Part shown: positions 8,081 through 15,670 of the stretch, one piece after another | How positions within the stretch are numbered: the first letter of the stretch is position 1 | Layout of the letters: each line of letters opens with the position of its first letter | Assembly (NCBI GenBank): GCA_937959395.1 | Contig: CALGLR010000026.1 | Location: 1 to 38,331, forward strand | Reading direction: 5' to 3' | DNA: 38,331 bases | Source of the DNA: an uncultured Flavobacteriaceae bacterium | Lineage (GTDB): Bacteria; Bacteroidota; Bacteroidia; Flavobacteriales; Flavobacteriaceae | The notes under the pieces: model-generated | Told to the model about the DNA's origin: nothing | What the model saw: the letters and a program-made list of their open reading frames with translations, nothing else | Databases searched by the model: none | Translations under genes and position numbers: made by a program

Positions 8081-8830
8081 ATGAGAAAGAATATTGTTGC
8101 AGGAAACTGGAAAATGAATAACAGTTTACAAGAAACGAAACAATTACTAAGTGAATTAGTAAAACAAGATAAAAGCTCTCAAGCAGAGGTAATGGTAGCG
8201 CCAGCATTTATAAATCTAGAGTCGGCTGCTCAATTTTTGAAAGAATCGACTATTGAGGTTGTTGCTCAGAATATGCATTTTGCTTCAAACGGAGCTTATA
8301 CAGGAGAGATTAGTGCGTCTATGTTAAAAGGAGTAGCTGTTAATACGGTAATCCTTGGGCACAGTGAGCGTCGTGCTTATTTTAATGAAACTGATGAGTT
8401 GTTAGCTAAAAAAGTAGATGCTGCTTTGGCAAATAATATGAGAGTTATTTTTTGCTTTGGAGAAGAGTTGAGTGATCGTAAGGCAAATAATGAAGAGAAA
8501 GTCGTAGAGTCGCAAATAGCAAATGCTTTATTTCATTTGGAGGCTTCTGCATGGGAAAATATTGTATTGGCTTATGAGCCAGTATGGGCAATTGGTACAG
8601 GGGAAACAGCGACTCCTAACCAAGCGCAAGATATGCATCAATTTATTAGGAAAACAGTAGAGAATAAGTATGATTCTGCAGTAGCTAATTCTGTTTCTAT
8701 ATTATATGGTGGAAGTGTAAAGCCGACAAACGCTAAAGAAATCTTTTCAAAAGAAGATGTAGATGGTGGTTTAATAGGAGGAGCGTCTTTAAAAGCTGAA
8801 GACTTCTTTGCTATAGTGAATGCGTTTTAA
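8081..8830 (+). CDS. tpiA: Triosephosphate isomerase
   Basis: A 249-residue glycolytic TIM barrel interconverting dihydroxyacetone phosphate and glyceraldehyde 3-phosphate. Catalytic residues are all present: Lys11 in GNWKMN, His94 in ILGHSERR and Glu166 in AYEPVWAIGTG. The flexible loop 6 follows Glu166, and the phosphate-binding LYGGSVKPTN is near the C terminus. Length is standard. It lies 28 bp after the TlpA gene and is followed by a very long hairpin, so it is probably the last gene of the run beginning at 4532. Clear identification. Confidence 0.98.
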   Translation: MRKNIVAGNWKMNNSLQETKQLLSELVKQDKSSQAEVMVAPAFINLESAAQFLKESTIEVVAQNMHFASNGAYTGEISASMLKGVAVNTVILGHSERRAYFNETDELLAKKVDAALANNMRVIFCFGEELSDRKANNEEKVVESQIANALFHLEASAWENIVLAYEPVWAIGTGETATPNQAQDMHQFIRKTVENKYDSAVANSVSILYGGSVKPTNAKEIFSKEDVDGGLIGGASLKAEDFFAIVNAF

Positions 8831-8857
8831 GAAACGATTACGATTTTAAAACGTTAT

Positions 8858-8905
8858 ACAATTTCCGTATAAGATTTATTACAATAAATTTTATACGGAA
8901 ATTGT
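8858..8905. terminator. Very long stem-loop after tpiA (terminator or RNA-stability element)
   Basis: A 48-bp near-perfect palindrome. ACAATTTCCGTATAA (8858-8872) pairs with TTATACGGAAATTGT (8891-8905), and the inner ATTTATT (8874-8880) pairs with AATAAAT (8883-8889), with a single G-T at 8873/8890. The stem is about 23 bp around a 2-nt centre. No T-tract of terminator quality follows, so termination is likely but not certain. Confidence 0.6.
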
Positions 8906-8908
8906 GTT

Positions 8909-9114
8909 ATTATAACCTGAGTTCGATATAAAGAAATCACGTCAGTTCGTCCCGAAGCTTCGGGATCGACATAAGGAGAAGTGTATCTAGAACAGTGATT
9001 TTCGTATCAAAAACCTATTCTCGATACTGTTTTTTTTACTTTGTTGTAAAAAAAAATACTCGAATTGACGGTTTTTGATCATTAACACATTTATATCGAA
9101 ATCAGGTTTATAAT
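8909..9114. repeat. MITE-like inverted-repeat element with nested palindromes
   Basis: About 205 bp of non-coding DNA. The ends AACCTGAGTTCGATATAAA (8914-8932) and TTTATATCGAAATCAGGTT (9090-9108) are inverted repeats matching at 18 of 19 positions, and pairing extends outward to ATTATAA with one indel. Nested inside are CGTCAGTTCG (8940-8949) against CGAATTGACG (9061-9070), GTATCTAGAA (about 8983-8992) against TTCTCGATAC, and the perfect palindrome CCCGAAGCTTCGGG (8951-8964). No coding potential is seen. It explains most of the gap between tpiA and prmA. Confidence 0.75.
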
Positions 9115-9204
9115 GAAAAAAGTAAGATTCAATTTTCATTACAAAAGACATTGTTATTCTTTTTAATGTTTAAAGAACAATAAGAAATTAATAGATATAA
9201 TGAT

Positions 9205-10047
9205 ATGGAGCAAGTAAATACTATTTATATAGGTTATTACTTTAATGTAAAACCATTACAGCCAGCTGTAGAAATTTTAATCGCAGAACTAGGTTATGCG
9301 GGTTTTGAAAGTTTTGTTGAAACAGAAGATGGGGTCTCGGCTTATATTCAAAAAGAAGAATGGAATGCAGATATTTTAAATGAAGTTAGGGTTTTAAAAT
9401 CTGATGAATTTGAAATTACTTATACTTTTGAAGACATTGAGCAAACCAATTGGAACGAAGAATGGGAGAAGAACTTTAATCCTATAATAGTAGATGGTAT
9501 TTGCTCGGTTAGAGCGCCTTTTCATGAAAAGCCAAATACGGAATACGATATTGTTATAGAGCCCAAAATGAGTTTTGGTACTGGTCATCATGAAACAACA
9601 CATATGATGATTCAGCATATTCTTAAAACAGATTTAAAAGGCAAATCGGTTTTAGATATGGGATGTGGTACAGGGGTTTTGGCAATATTGGCAGCTATGA
9701 AAGGTGCTGCTACTGTAGAAGCTATAGATATAGACAACTGGTGTTATGTTAATAGTCTTGAAAATATTGAAAGAAATAACACGCCTCAAATTAAAGTTAG
9801 TGAAGGAGATTCTAGTTTGCTAAAAGAGAAACGCTTTGATGTTATTATTGCTAACATTAATCGAAATATACTTTTAAGAGATATTAAAGTGTATTCAGAA
9901 TGCTTGAATGATAATGGTCTCTTGTTCTTAAGTGGCTTCTATAATAATGATGTAGCTTTAGTTAAGGAAGAATGTCAATTAAGGGGACTTAGTATGGATT
10001 CTAAATTAGAGTTGAATAATTGGATATCCGCAAAGTTTTATTCATAA
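9205..10047 (+). CDS. prmA: Ribosomal protein L11 methyltransferase
   Basis: A 280-residue SAM-dependent methyltransferase that methylates ribosomal protein L11. The N-terminal substrate-recognition domain spans about 1-75. The catalytic domain has the PrmA hallmark FGTGHHETT (124-132), SAM-binding motif I LDMGCGTGVLA (150-160), acidic motif II AIDID, and IIANINRNILL, the NxNR-type catalytic motif. Length is slightly below the E. coli enzyme, as usual for Bacteroidota. The tpiA-prmA-clpS neighbourhood is typical of this group, but here a metalloprotease gene with its own promoter sits between prmA and clpS. Confidence 0.96.
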   Translation: MEQVNTIYIGYYFNVKPLQPAVEILIAELGYAGFESFVETEDGVSAYIQKEEWNADILNEVRVLKSDEFEITYTFEDIEQTNWNEEWEKNFNPIIVDGICSVRAPFHEKPNTEYDIVIEPKMSFGTGHHETTHMMIQHILKTDLKGKSVLDMGCGTGVLAILAAMKGAATVEAIDIDNWCYVNSLENIERNNTPQIKVSEGDSSLLKEKRFDVIIANINRNILLRDIKVYSECLNDNGLLFLSGFYNNDVALVKEECQLRGLSMDSKLELNNWISAKFYS

Positions 10048-10110
10048 ATATGCGTTTTGTCTATTTTTTTTGCATTAAAACTAAAAACTTATAAATATTT
10101 AGTTATTTGT

Positions 10111-10140
10111 TTTGTTCATTTGATAATTAGTATATATTTG
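10111..10140 (+). promoter_or_regulatory. Bacteroidota-type promoter for the HEIGH-motif protease
   Basis: TTTG (10111-10114), 18 bp, TATATTTG (10133-10140) matches the TTTG / TAnnTTTG consensus. It would give a leader of roughly 85 nt before the ATG at 10235, showing the protease gene can be transcribed independently of prmA. Confidence 0.7.
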
Positions 10141-10234
10141 TATTAAGCAGATGTTATTATTTTGTGAAATTTATCTTAAAATAATCTTCAGCATCACTTA
10201 AGTCAACCAATTATTAATTTAAAATTTTAATCAA

Positions 10235-11065
10235 ATGAAAAATGTAAAAGTATTAGCATTAGCTTGCTTAGCCTTAGTCTTTAGTTTACAATCTTGTCAA
10301 AAAGATGAGGTAAGTCAAGAGCCAGAAGTAAATCAAATTTCTCCAGAAATTATCGGTCAATTAGAGCGTTTTTATCTTAATGCTGATGGTGTAGAGAAAG
10401 TTGATTTTATGTTACCTGATGGTTCTACAGAAGCTAGATACCAAGTAGAGGGAGATATTATGCTAAGCGAACAACAAATTATGGATCTTGATATCACAGG
10501 AGGTATTACGGATCGTAACTATCGTACGAGAAACTTAGTGTCTCAAGGACGTAGAATAAATATTATCGGTTTCACAGGTGGTAGTAATGCTTTAAATAGT
10601 AAAGAACGTACAGCTTTACAATGGGCGGTTAATAATTATAATAGATTAAACATCTCTATTTCTTTTAACTTAACTTTTGGAACAGATTACCAAACTAAAG
10701 ATATGGTTGTTTACCATAATCCAAATATTAGCGGAGGCGGTGGTTCTGCAGGTTTCCCAACTGGAGGAAGACCTCATAAATTTGTTCAAATTCATGGTTT
10801 ACAAAGCTCTAATAACAATGTTATTGAGCACGTAATTACTCATGAAATTGGTCACTCTGTAGGATTTAGACATACAGATTGGAGAACAAGAAGAAGTTGT
10901 GGTAGTAATACTAATGAAGGTGATGGTGGAGTAGGTGCTATTGCTATACCTGGAACAGGTAGTAACGATAACGATCCGAATTCAATCATGTTAGCATGTT
11001 TCAACAATAGTGAAGATGGAGAATTTGGAAGAAACGATGTTATTGCATTAGAATTCTTGTACTAA
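10235..11065 (+). CDS. Secreted zinc metalloprotease lipoprotein (HEIGH motif, M57-like)
   Basis: A 276-residue lipoprotein with signal peptide and lipobox LQSC (Cys21). The metzincin-type zinc site is HEIGHSVGFRH (203-213), giving His203, Glu204, His207 and His213, with a probable Met-turn at NSIMLAC (Met252). This matches the dual-action HEIGH / peptidase M57 group of Bacteroidota. The N-terminal segment (22-100) may act as a propeptide. The protein is expected at the outer membrane or cell surface, and its substrate is unknown. It has its own promoter at 10111-10140 and its own terminator at 11091-11125, so it is a self-contained unit placed between prmA and clpS. Confidence 0.9.
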   Translation: MKNVKVLALACLALVFSLQSCQKDEVSQEPEVNQISPEIIGQLERFYLNADGVEKVDFMLPDGSTEARYQVEGDIMLSEQQIMDLDITGGITDRNYRTRNLVSQGRRINIIGFTGGSNALNSKERTALQWAVNNYNRLNISISFNLTFGTDYQTKDMVVYHNPNISGGGGSAGFPTGGRPHKFVQIHGLQSSNNNVIEHVITHEIGHSVGFRHTDWRTRRSCGSNTNEGDGGVGAIAIPGTGSNDNDPNSIMLACFNNSEDGEFGRNDVIALEFLY

Positions 11066-11090
11066 GAAATTAGTTAACAATATAAAGTTA

Positions 11091-11125
11091 AAAAGAGTGT
11101 CTATTTTTAGACACTCTTTTTTTTT
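11091..11125 (+). terminator. Rho-independent terminator of the metalloprotease gene
   Basis: AAAAGAGTGTCTA (11091-11103), loop TTTT, TAGACACTCTTTT (11108-11120): a perfect 13-bp stem followed by further Ts to 11125. Confidence 0.92.
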
Positions 11126-11139
11126 ATGAGCAAAATTAG

Positions 11140-11147
11140 TATTTTTG
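11140..11147 (+). promoter_or_regulatory. -7 promoter box of clpS
   Basis: TATTTTTG fits TAnnTTTG and lies 19 bp before the ATG at 11167, just after the preceding terminator. The -33 region is only a poor match. Confidence 0.5.
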
Positions 11148-11166
11148 CATAGCAAATTAGTTGATT

Positions 11167-11442
11167 ATGAGTATAAAGGAAAAGGTATTAGAGGAAGTAG
11201 ATGTCTTAACTAGAGAGAAAAGAAATAATGAGATTGTGCTATATAATGATGATGTAAATACATTTGATCATGTAATAAATTCGTTAATAGCTGCTTGTGA
11301 GCATACTTCAGAGCAAGCTGAGCAATGTTCTATACTAGTTCATTATAAAGGAAAGTGCATTGTTAAAACTGGCGATTACGACGATTTAAAGCCAAGGTGC
11401 TCTAAATTACTTCAGGCTGGTCTTAGTGCAGAGATCATATAA
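11167..11442 (+). CDS. clpS: ATP-dependent Clp protease adaptor ClpS
   Basis: A 91-residue N-degron adaptor that delivers substrates with bulky N-terminal residues to ClpAP-type proteases in the cytoplasm. The conserved segment VLYNDDVNTFDHVINSLI (about 24-41) holds the Asn/Asp residues that bind the substrate alpha-amino group; ILVHYKGKCIVKTG is the second conserved block. The start is ATG at 11167; a TTG two codons upstream in frame is not needed. The gene has its own -7 box and terminator. Proximity to prmA is the usual order in this group. Confidence 0.95.
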   Translation: MSIKEKVLEEVDVLTREKRNNEIVLYNDDVNTFDHVINSLIAACEHTSEQAEQCSILVHYKGKCIVKTGDYDDLKPRCSKLLQAGLSAEII

Positions 11443-11474
11443 AAAAACCACTTCATTTAGAAGTGGTTTTTTTT
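11441..11474. terminator. Bidirectional terminator between clpS and tRNA-Arg
   Basis: AAAAAAACCACTTC (11441-11454), loop ATTTA, GAAGTGGTTTTTTT (11460-11473): a 14-bp perfect stem with a T-run on either strand. It begins at the clpS stop and lies just downstream of the minus-strand tRNA, so it can serve both. Confidence 0.9.
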
Positions 11475-11479
11475 ATTAG

Positions 11480-11553
11480 TGACCTCGACTGGATTCAAAC
11501 CAGTAACCTCTTGAGCCGTAATCAAGTGCGCTATTCAGTTGCGCCACGAGGCC
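11480..11553 (-). tRNA. tRNA-Arg (anticodon ACG)
   Basis: A 74-nt cloverleaf on the minus strand. The acceptor stem GGCCTCG pairs with CGAGGTC (one G-T), the D-stem is GCGC/GCGC, the anticodon stem CTTGA/TCAAG encloses loop TTACGGC (anticodon ACG), and the T-arm is ACTGG-TTTGAAT-CCAGT. The discriminator is A, and CCA is not encoded. A strong promoter lies upstream at 11567-11597. Confidence 0.95.
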
Positions 11554-11566
11554 ATTTTTGTGGGTG

Positions 11567-11597
11567 CAAATATATTTCTTTTTATAGAATCAGCAAA
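11567..11597 (-). promoter_or_regulatory. Promoter of tRNA-Arg
   Basis: Read on the minus strand: TTTG (11597-11594), 19 bp, TATATTTG (11574-11567). This is a full match to the Bacteroidota consensus, placing the start site close to the tRNA 5' end. Confidence 0.8.
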
Positions 11598-11655
11598 AGA
11601 TAATTCAATTAAAATTTAGTGTTTTTTTAAGTTTTGAGAATAAGTGTCTCTCTGT

Positions 11656-11703
11656 GATGATATGTGAAAAGAGGTATTTTAATAAATATCATCTTTTTTT
11701 TTT
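11656..11703 (+). terminator. Orphan terminator-like hairpin 1
   Basis: GATGATAT (11656-11663) pairs with ATATCATC (11686-11693), followed by ten Ts. The loop is long (22 nt). No gene precedes it on this strand. Confidence 0.5.
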
Positions 11704-11739
11704 CTTTTAAATATATATAATAATGATAACCAGAATTGG

Positions 11740-11766
11740 CTCTTTAATCATTTAAAGAGTTCTTTT
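11740..11766 (+). terminator. Orphan terminator-like hairpin 2
   Basis: CTCTTTAA (11740-11747), loop TCAT, TTAAAGAG (11752-11759), then TTCTTTTT. An 8-bp perfect stem with no gene upstream on this strand. Confidence 0.55.
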
Positions 11767-11925
11767 TAGGATTACTTCCATTCGTGTTTAGATGTAGAAA
11801 TGTAATATTTATTTTGTTGTTATTTAATTTGTTGTCTGTTGTTTTTATTTAATATGTTTATTTTCTTTTTGGTTTACTTTTGAATTAATGAAAGCCTAAA
11901 TTTTTAGCCTACTGGTTTTTTTAAA

Positions 11926-11962
11926 GTAAAACTTATTCTAGACTAAGTTTTACATTTTTTTT
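11926..11962 (+). terminator. Orphan terminator-like hairpin 3
   Basis: GTAAAACTTA (11926-11935), an 8-nt loop, TAAGTTTTAC (11944-11953), then A and eight Ts. A 10-bp perfect stem, the strongest of the three hairpins in this gap. Confidence 0.6.
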
Positions 11963-12453
11963 GTGGTTACAGTAGTATTGATAAAATTATATCAATCAAA
12001 ATTTTGGCAAGTGTCATCATATTCATTTCGGTTTAAAAGGTTAATAACTACAACCTATTTAAAGATTGTTCTATCAATATATATGGAAGGAATGGTATTC
12101 TCCAAATAAAAAGATATAAATCTGTGAATTTGACTATTAAATTATAATTGTATTAATCATATTTGTTTTAATATGAAACTTATTATCTTAAAAAAAGTTT
12201 TTATATGTAGTTATAATTAGTGTTTTTATTTAAAATTATTATATTTTAAGGAGTGTTTTTAAGTTGTTTTCTATTAACTAGCGCTATTTGGTTGTTTAAA
12301 GTGTTAAAAAGAATAGTTTTGTCTTTTTATTAGTATTTTTTAATTTTAAAAGAGTGTATTTTTAATTTAAAATAAAAGTAGATTTTACATGATTTAAGGT
12401 GTAACTATTAGTTTTATTGCTAATTTTGCCTTCCAGTAAAAAAATATAGAAAG

Positions 12454-14406
12454 ATGAAAAAGATGTTGTTTAGATTATTAATGATATTAATCAGTCAGCA
12501 AATGATTGGTCAGGTAGTCATTAATGAATTAGAGTGTGATACTCCAGGATTAGATGAAAAAGAATTTGTTGAATTAAAAACAGATGCACCTAATACTTCC
12601 TTAGATGGTTATGTGTTGGTGTTTTTTAATGGTTCATTTTCAGGGAATGATTCCAGTTACTTTGCTTTAGATTTAGATGGATCGGTTTCAGATGAAAATG
12701 GGTTGTTACTTATAGGTAGTTCTAGTATGACGCCTTTTCCTCAGTTGCTAATCCCATTCAACTTAATACAAAACGGTGCAGATGCTATTGCTATTTATCT
12801 TGGAGACGATTCAGATTTTCCTGAAGGTACCCAAGCTACAACAGTGAACCTTATTGATGCATTGGTTTATGATACTAATGATTCAGATGATAGTGATTTA
12901 CTTGCGTTATTAGGTGAGACTGAACAAATCAATGAAGGAGCTTCTAATGATTTAACATCTATTCAGTTAGATAATAATGGTGTTTATGTTGCGGCTACGC
13001 CTACACCAAGGCGATTAAATGATGGGAGTGGAGTCATTTTTAATGCTATAACAGTTTCTGCTAATCAAGAGCGTTATGTTGAGGGTGAAGAAATAGAAAT
13101 AACATTTACATCTCAAACAAATATGACTACTGATGTTACTTTTGGTTTTACTTTAGATAATTTTAATTTTAATACATCAGATTATTCAGGAAATACTACG
13201 GTTACTATACCAAGTGGGCAAAATTCGGTGGCTACTATAATTACAATTGATAATGATGATATAGATGAGGGGGATGAGGAGCCTTTAATTAAGTTCTTAG
13301 GTTTGCAATCGCCCTTAATTCCGTTTAATAATTTTATTAAACTAAGAGCTATAGACGATGATTTTGTTGTAGCTCCTTATGGTGTGCCTACAAGTCCTAC
13401 GTATGGAGTGGTTCAGAATACAAAACCTAGCGGGTATTATGATTCTTTAAATGGTAAAGCAGATTTGGAGTTAAGACAAGCGTTGCAGGATATAATTGCA
13501 AATCCAGATATCGTTAGAGCGCATACATATAGTGATATCACTGATATTTTAAAAGAAGCAGATTTGAATCCAGCAAACAGTAATCAGGTTTGGTTATTAT
13601 ATACCGAGCAAGGAAGAGCGAAGCTAGATTTTCAAACCACTTCAAGTAATGTAGGTAAATGGAATAGGGAACACACTTTTCCTAGATCTCATGCCGATTA
13701 TAATGATATAGATGCCGATGATATTGCAGATGGTATTGATGTGTATTGGGAGACTAAAGCAGATTCACTTCGTCATGGAAATTCAGATGCACATGCTTTA
13801 AGAGCAGCGGATGGTCCTGAAAATACAATTAGAAATAATAGATTTTATGGTGAATACGAAGGACCTGCGGGAACGTTTGGTAGTTTTAGGGGAGATGTGG
13901 CGAGAAGTGTATTGTTTATGGAAATACGTTACAACGGTTTAGAGGTTGTAAATGGTTTTCCTGAATTAAGACAAGGTAAAACAGGAGATTTAGCAACATT
14001 ATTAGAATGGCACAGAAACGATCCACCAGACGATTTTGAGATGAATAGGAATAATGTTATTTATAATTGGCAAAAGAATAGAAACCCTTTTATAGACGAG
14101 CCAGACTTGGTAGAGTTCATCTGGGGAAACAATGTCGGAGAGCCTTGGCAGGCACCATTAGGAGTTGAGGATTATTTGTTAAATGCAAGTGAAAAGTTGT
14201 ATCCTAACCCAGTTGAGGATAAACTTTATATATCGGGTATAGATAAAGAGTATAAGGTTGTTGTTTTTTCTACAGAAGGAAGATTGTTGAAAGAGGCGTT
14301 AGTGAAAAACAATAGTTATTTTAATATGGACTTTACTTCGGGATTATATTTAATAAAAATCACGACTAAGAATAAGGTGGTTACAAGAAAAGTTATTATT
14401 AAATAA
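12454..14406 (+). CDS. T9SS-secreted endonuclease I with lamin-tail domain
   Basis: A 650-residue secreted nuclease. Residues 1-19 are a signal peptide. A lamin-tail domain (about 20-190) begins VVINELECDTPGLDEKEFVELK. A Calx-beta-like region with a DNDDIDEGDEEP segment spans about 200-300. The endonuclease I domain (about 308-560) has catalytic-type WNREHTFPRS (His407) and the Asn-rich NTIRNNRFYG. The last 75 residues are a T9SS type A sorting domain (LYPNPVEDKLYISG, GLYLIKI, ending TRKVIIK). It should degrade extracellular DNA or RNA at the surface or in the medium, for nutrient recovery or biofilm matrix turnover. It is monocistronic, with -7 box TAATTTTG at 12421-12428 and a long AT-rich upstream gap. 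Confidence 0.93.
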   Translation: MKKMLFRLLMILISQQMIGQVVINELECDTPGLDEKEFVELKTDAPNTSLDGYVLVFFNGSFSGNDSSYFALDLDGSVSDENGLLLIGSSSMTPFPQLLIPFNLIQNGADAIAIYLGDDSDFPEGTQATTVNLIDALVYDTNDSDDSDLLALLGETEQINEGASNDLTSIQLDNNGVYVAATPTPRRLNDGSGVIFNAITVSANQERYVEGEEIEITFTSQTNMTTDVTFGFTLDNFNFNTSDYSGNTTVTIPSGQNSVATIITIDNDDIDEGDEEPLIKFLGLQSPLIPFNNFIKLRAIDDDFVVAPYGVPTSPTYGVVQNTKPSGYYDSLNGKADLELRQALQDIIANPDIVRAHTYSDITDILKEADLNPANSNQVWLLYTEQGRAKLDFQTTSSNVGKWNREHTFPRSHADYNDIDADDIADGIDVYWETKADSLRHGNSDAHALRAADGPENTIRNNRFYGEYEGPAGTFGSFRGDVARSVLFMEIRYNGLEVVNGFPELRQGKTGDLATLLEWHRNDPPDDFEMNRNNVIYNWQKNRNPFIDEPDLVEFIWGNNVGEPWQAPLGVEDYLLNASEKLYPNPVEDKLYISGIDKEYKVVVFSTEGRLLKEALVKNNSYFNMDFTSGLYLIKITTKNKVVTRKVIIK

Positions 14407-14455
14407 GTTATTACTATTTAGGGTTTCGCGATATGTTTAGTTAAGTTGATTAATC

Positions 14456-14485
14456 TTTGGTATTTGTAAATCTTAACTATCTTCG
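14456..14485 (+). promoter_or_regulatory. Promoter of the calcium/sodium antiporter gene
   Basis: TTTG (14456-14459), 18 bp, TATCTTCG (14478-14485), seven of eight positions allowing for TAnnTTTG. It lies 15 bp before the ATG. Confidence 0.5.
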
Positions 14486-14500
14486 CTGAAAAAATAATTA

Positions 14501-15442
14501 ATGAGTATAGCGTATTTAATTTTAGGATTTATTTTGTTAGTTGTGGGAGGGGAGTTTTTGGTTCGCTCATCTGTGGCATTATCTTTTAAGCTTAATCTAT
14601 CTAAAATTGTAATTGGGATGACAGTGGTTTCTTTTGCCACTTCTGCTCCTGAGTTATTGGTGAGTTTGCAAGCGGCTTTAAATGGTTCCCCTGCAATTGC
14701 TATAAATAATGTGGTAGGGTCTAATATTGCTAATATTGCTCTGGTTTTAGGTATTACTGCTATTATTGGGGCTATTGGTGTAGATCGTTCTTTTTATAGA
14801 GTAAATTGGCCAATAATGCTTATGTTTTCTGGTACATTATGGTATTTTTTGTATAACGATAAGCAATTAATAGCTATTGAAGGGGCGGTTCTTTTTGTTT
14901 CTTTAATAGTGTTTATAATATATATTATTAAAAGTCAAAAGCCTACTGAAGAGTTAGATGATGTAGATGATGCTTTGGCTGATGTGTCTAATGTTAAAAT
15001 CTCTATATGGTTAATAATTGGAGCTTTAGCATTGTACTTTGGATCAGAGTGGTTGGTTGAAGGTGCTACAGATATTGCAGAAAGATTAGGTGTAAGCCAA
15101 GCGGTTATTGGTGTAACGATGATCGCTATTGGCACGAGTGTTCCAGAATTGGCAGCTTCTGTTATTGCTGCGCTTAAGCAAGAGAAAGCGATTTCGTTAG
15201 GTAATTTAATAGGTTCCAATATTTTTAATATTGGTTCTGTATTAGGTTTAACTTCTATGATAAAAACGATTCCAGTTACAGATGCATCAATATTAACGCG
15301 AGATATATTTTGGATGTTATTATTTGCGGCGATAATTTTACCATTAGCATTGTTGCCGTCAAGACATAAAATAGGTCGGTTAAAAGGACTTGTTTTAGTT
15401 GTTTTGTATGTGGTGTTTATTTATCTGGTTTTTAAAGGATAA
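14501..15442 (+). CDS. Calcium/sodium antiporter, CaCA superfamily (YrbG-like)
   Basis: A 313-residue inner-membrane exchanger with about ten helices in two homologous halves. The alpha-repeats are visible: GMTVVSFATSAPELLVSL (39-56) in the first half and GVTMIAIGTSVPELAASV in the second, each with the ion-binding glutamate in the T-S-x-P-E motif. GSNIANIALVLG and GSNIFNIGSVLGL are the matching second elements. An acidic cytoplasmic loop between the halves (EELDDVDDALADV) is short, as in prokaryotic members. It probably exports Ca2+ in exchange for Na+ or H+. It is a single gene with its own promoter and terminator. Confidence 0.95.
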   Translation: MSIAYLILGFILLVVGGEFLVRSSVALSFKLNLSKIVIGMTVVSFATSAPELLVSLQAALNGSPAIAINNVVGSNIANIALVLGITAIIGAIGVDRSFYRVNWPIMLMFSGTLWYFLYNDKQLIAIEGAVLFVSLIVFIIYIIKSQKPTEELDDVDDALADVSNVKISIWLIIGALALYFGSEWLVEGATDIAERLGVSQAVIGVTMIAIGTSVPELAASVIAALKQEKAISLGNLIGSNIFNIGSVLGLTSMIKTIPVTDASILTRDIFWMLLFAAIILPLALLPSRHKIGRLKGLVLVVLYVVFIYLVFKG

Positions 15443-15446
15443 AAAT

Positions 15447-15480
15447 AAAAAAGCCTTTATCGAAAGATAAAAGCTTTTTT
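15447..15480 (+). terminator. Terminator of the antiporter gene
   Basis: AAAAAGCCTTTATC / GAAA / GATAAAAGCTTTTT: a 14-bp stem with one C-A mismatch and a GAAA tetraloop, then Ts. Confidence 0.8.
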
Positions 15481-15500
15481 GTTTTATGATAATTAATACT

Positions 15501-15659
15501 GAACTGATTTAAACTTTTATAATTTAAGCGAAAATTAGAACTTTTATGTTCATTTGAAGGCTTTTTTGAGTTGCATAGCATCGCTACGGAAATAAAAAAA
15601 GACAAAAATGGGCCTAAAAGAGCAATTTTTTAGCAAGTGTAAAAAGTTTAAATGACTTC
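15501..15659. repeat. MITE-like inverted-repeat element, copy 2 (opposite orientation)
   Basis: A 159-bp element. GAACTGATTTAAACTTTTA at the left and AAAAAGTTTAAATGACTTC at the right are inverted ends. Its reverse complement aligns along its length with 4297-4456, including TTTAAACTTTTT, GCTAAAAAA-TGCTCTTTT and GTAGCGATGCTATGCAA. It is non-coding and lies between the antiporter terminator and the 3' end of the GSII gene. Confidence 0.75.
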
Positions 15660-15670
15660 ACTGTTTGAAT

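Larger units (their letters stand above)
11598..12453. other. Gene-poor gap with three terminator-like hairpins
   Basis: About 850 bp, very AT-rich, with no convincing coding sequence on either strand. It holds three separate stem-loops each followed by a T-run (11656-11703, 11740-11766, 11926-11962) and a -7 box TAATTTTG at 12421-12428 for the endonuclease gene. The rest shows nothing I can name. Confidence 0.6.

Noticed and set aside
12001-12453. Small protein genes before the endonuclease gene
   Set aside because: Frames are short, lack plausible ribosome-binding context and have composition like the surrounding AT-rich spacer.
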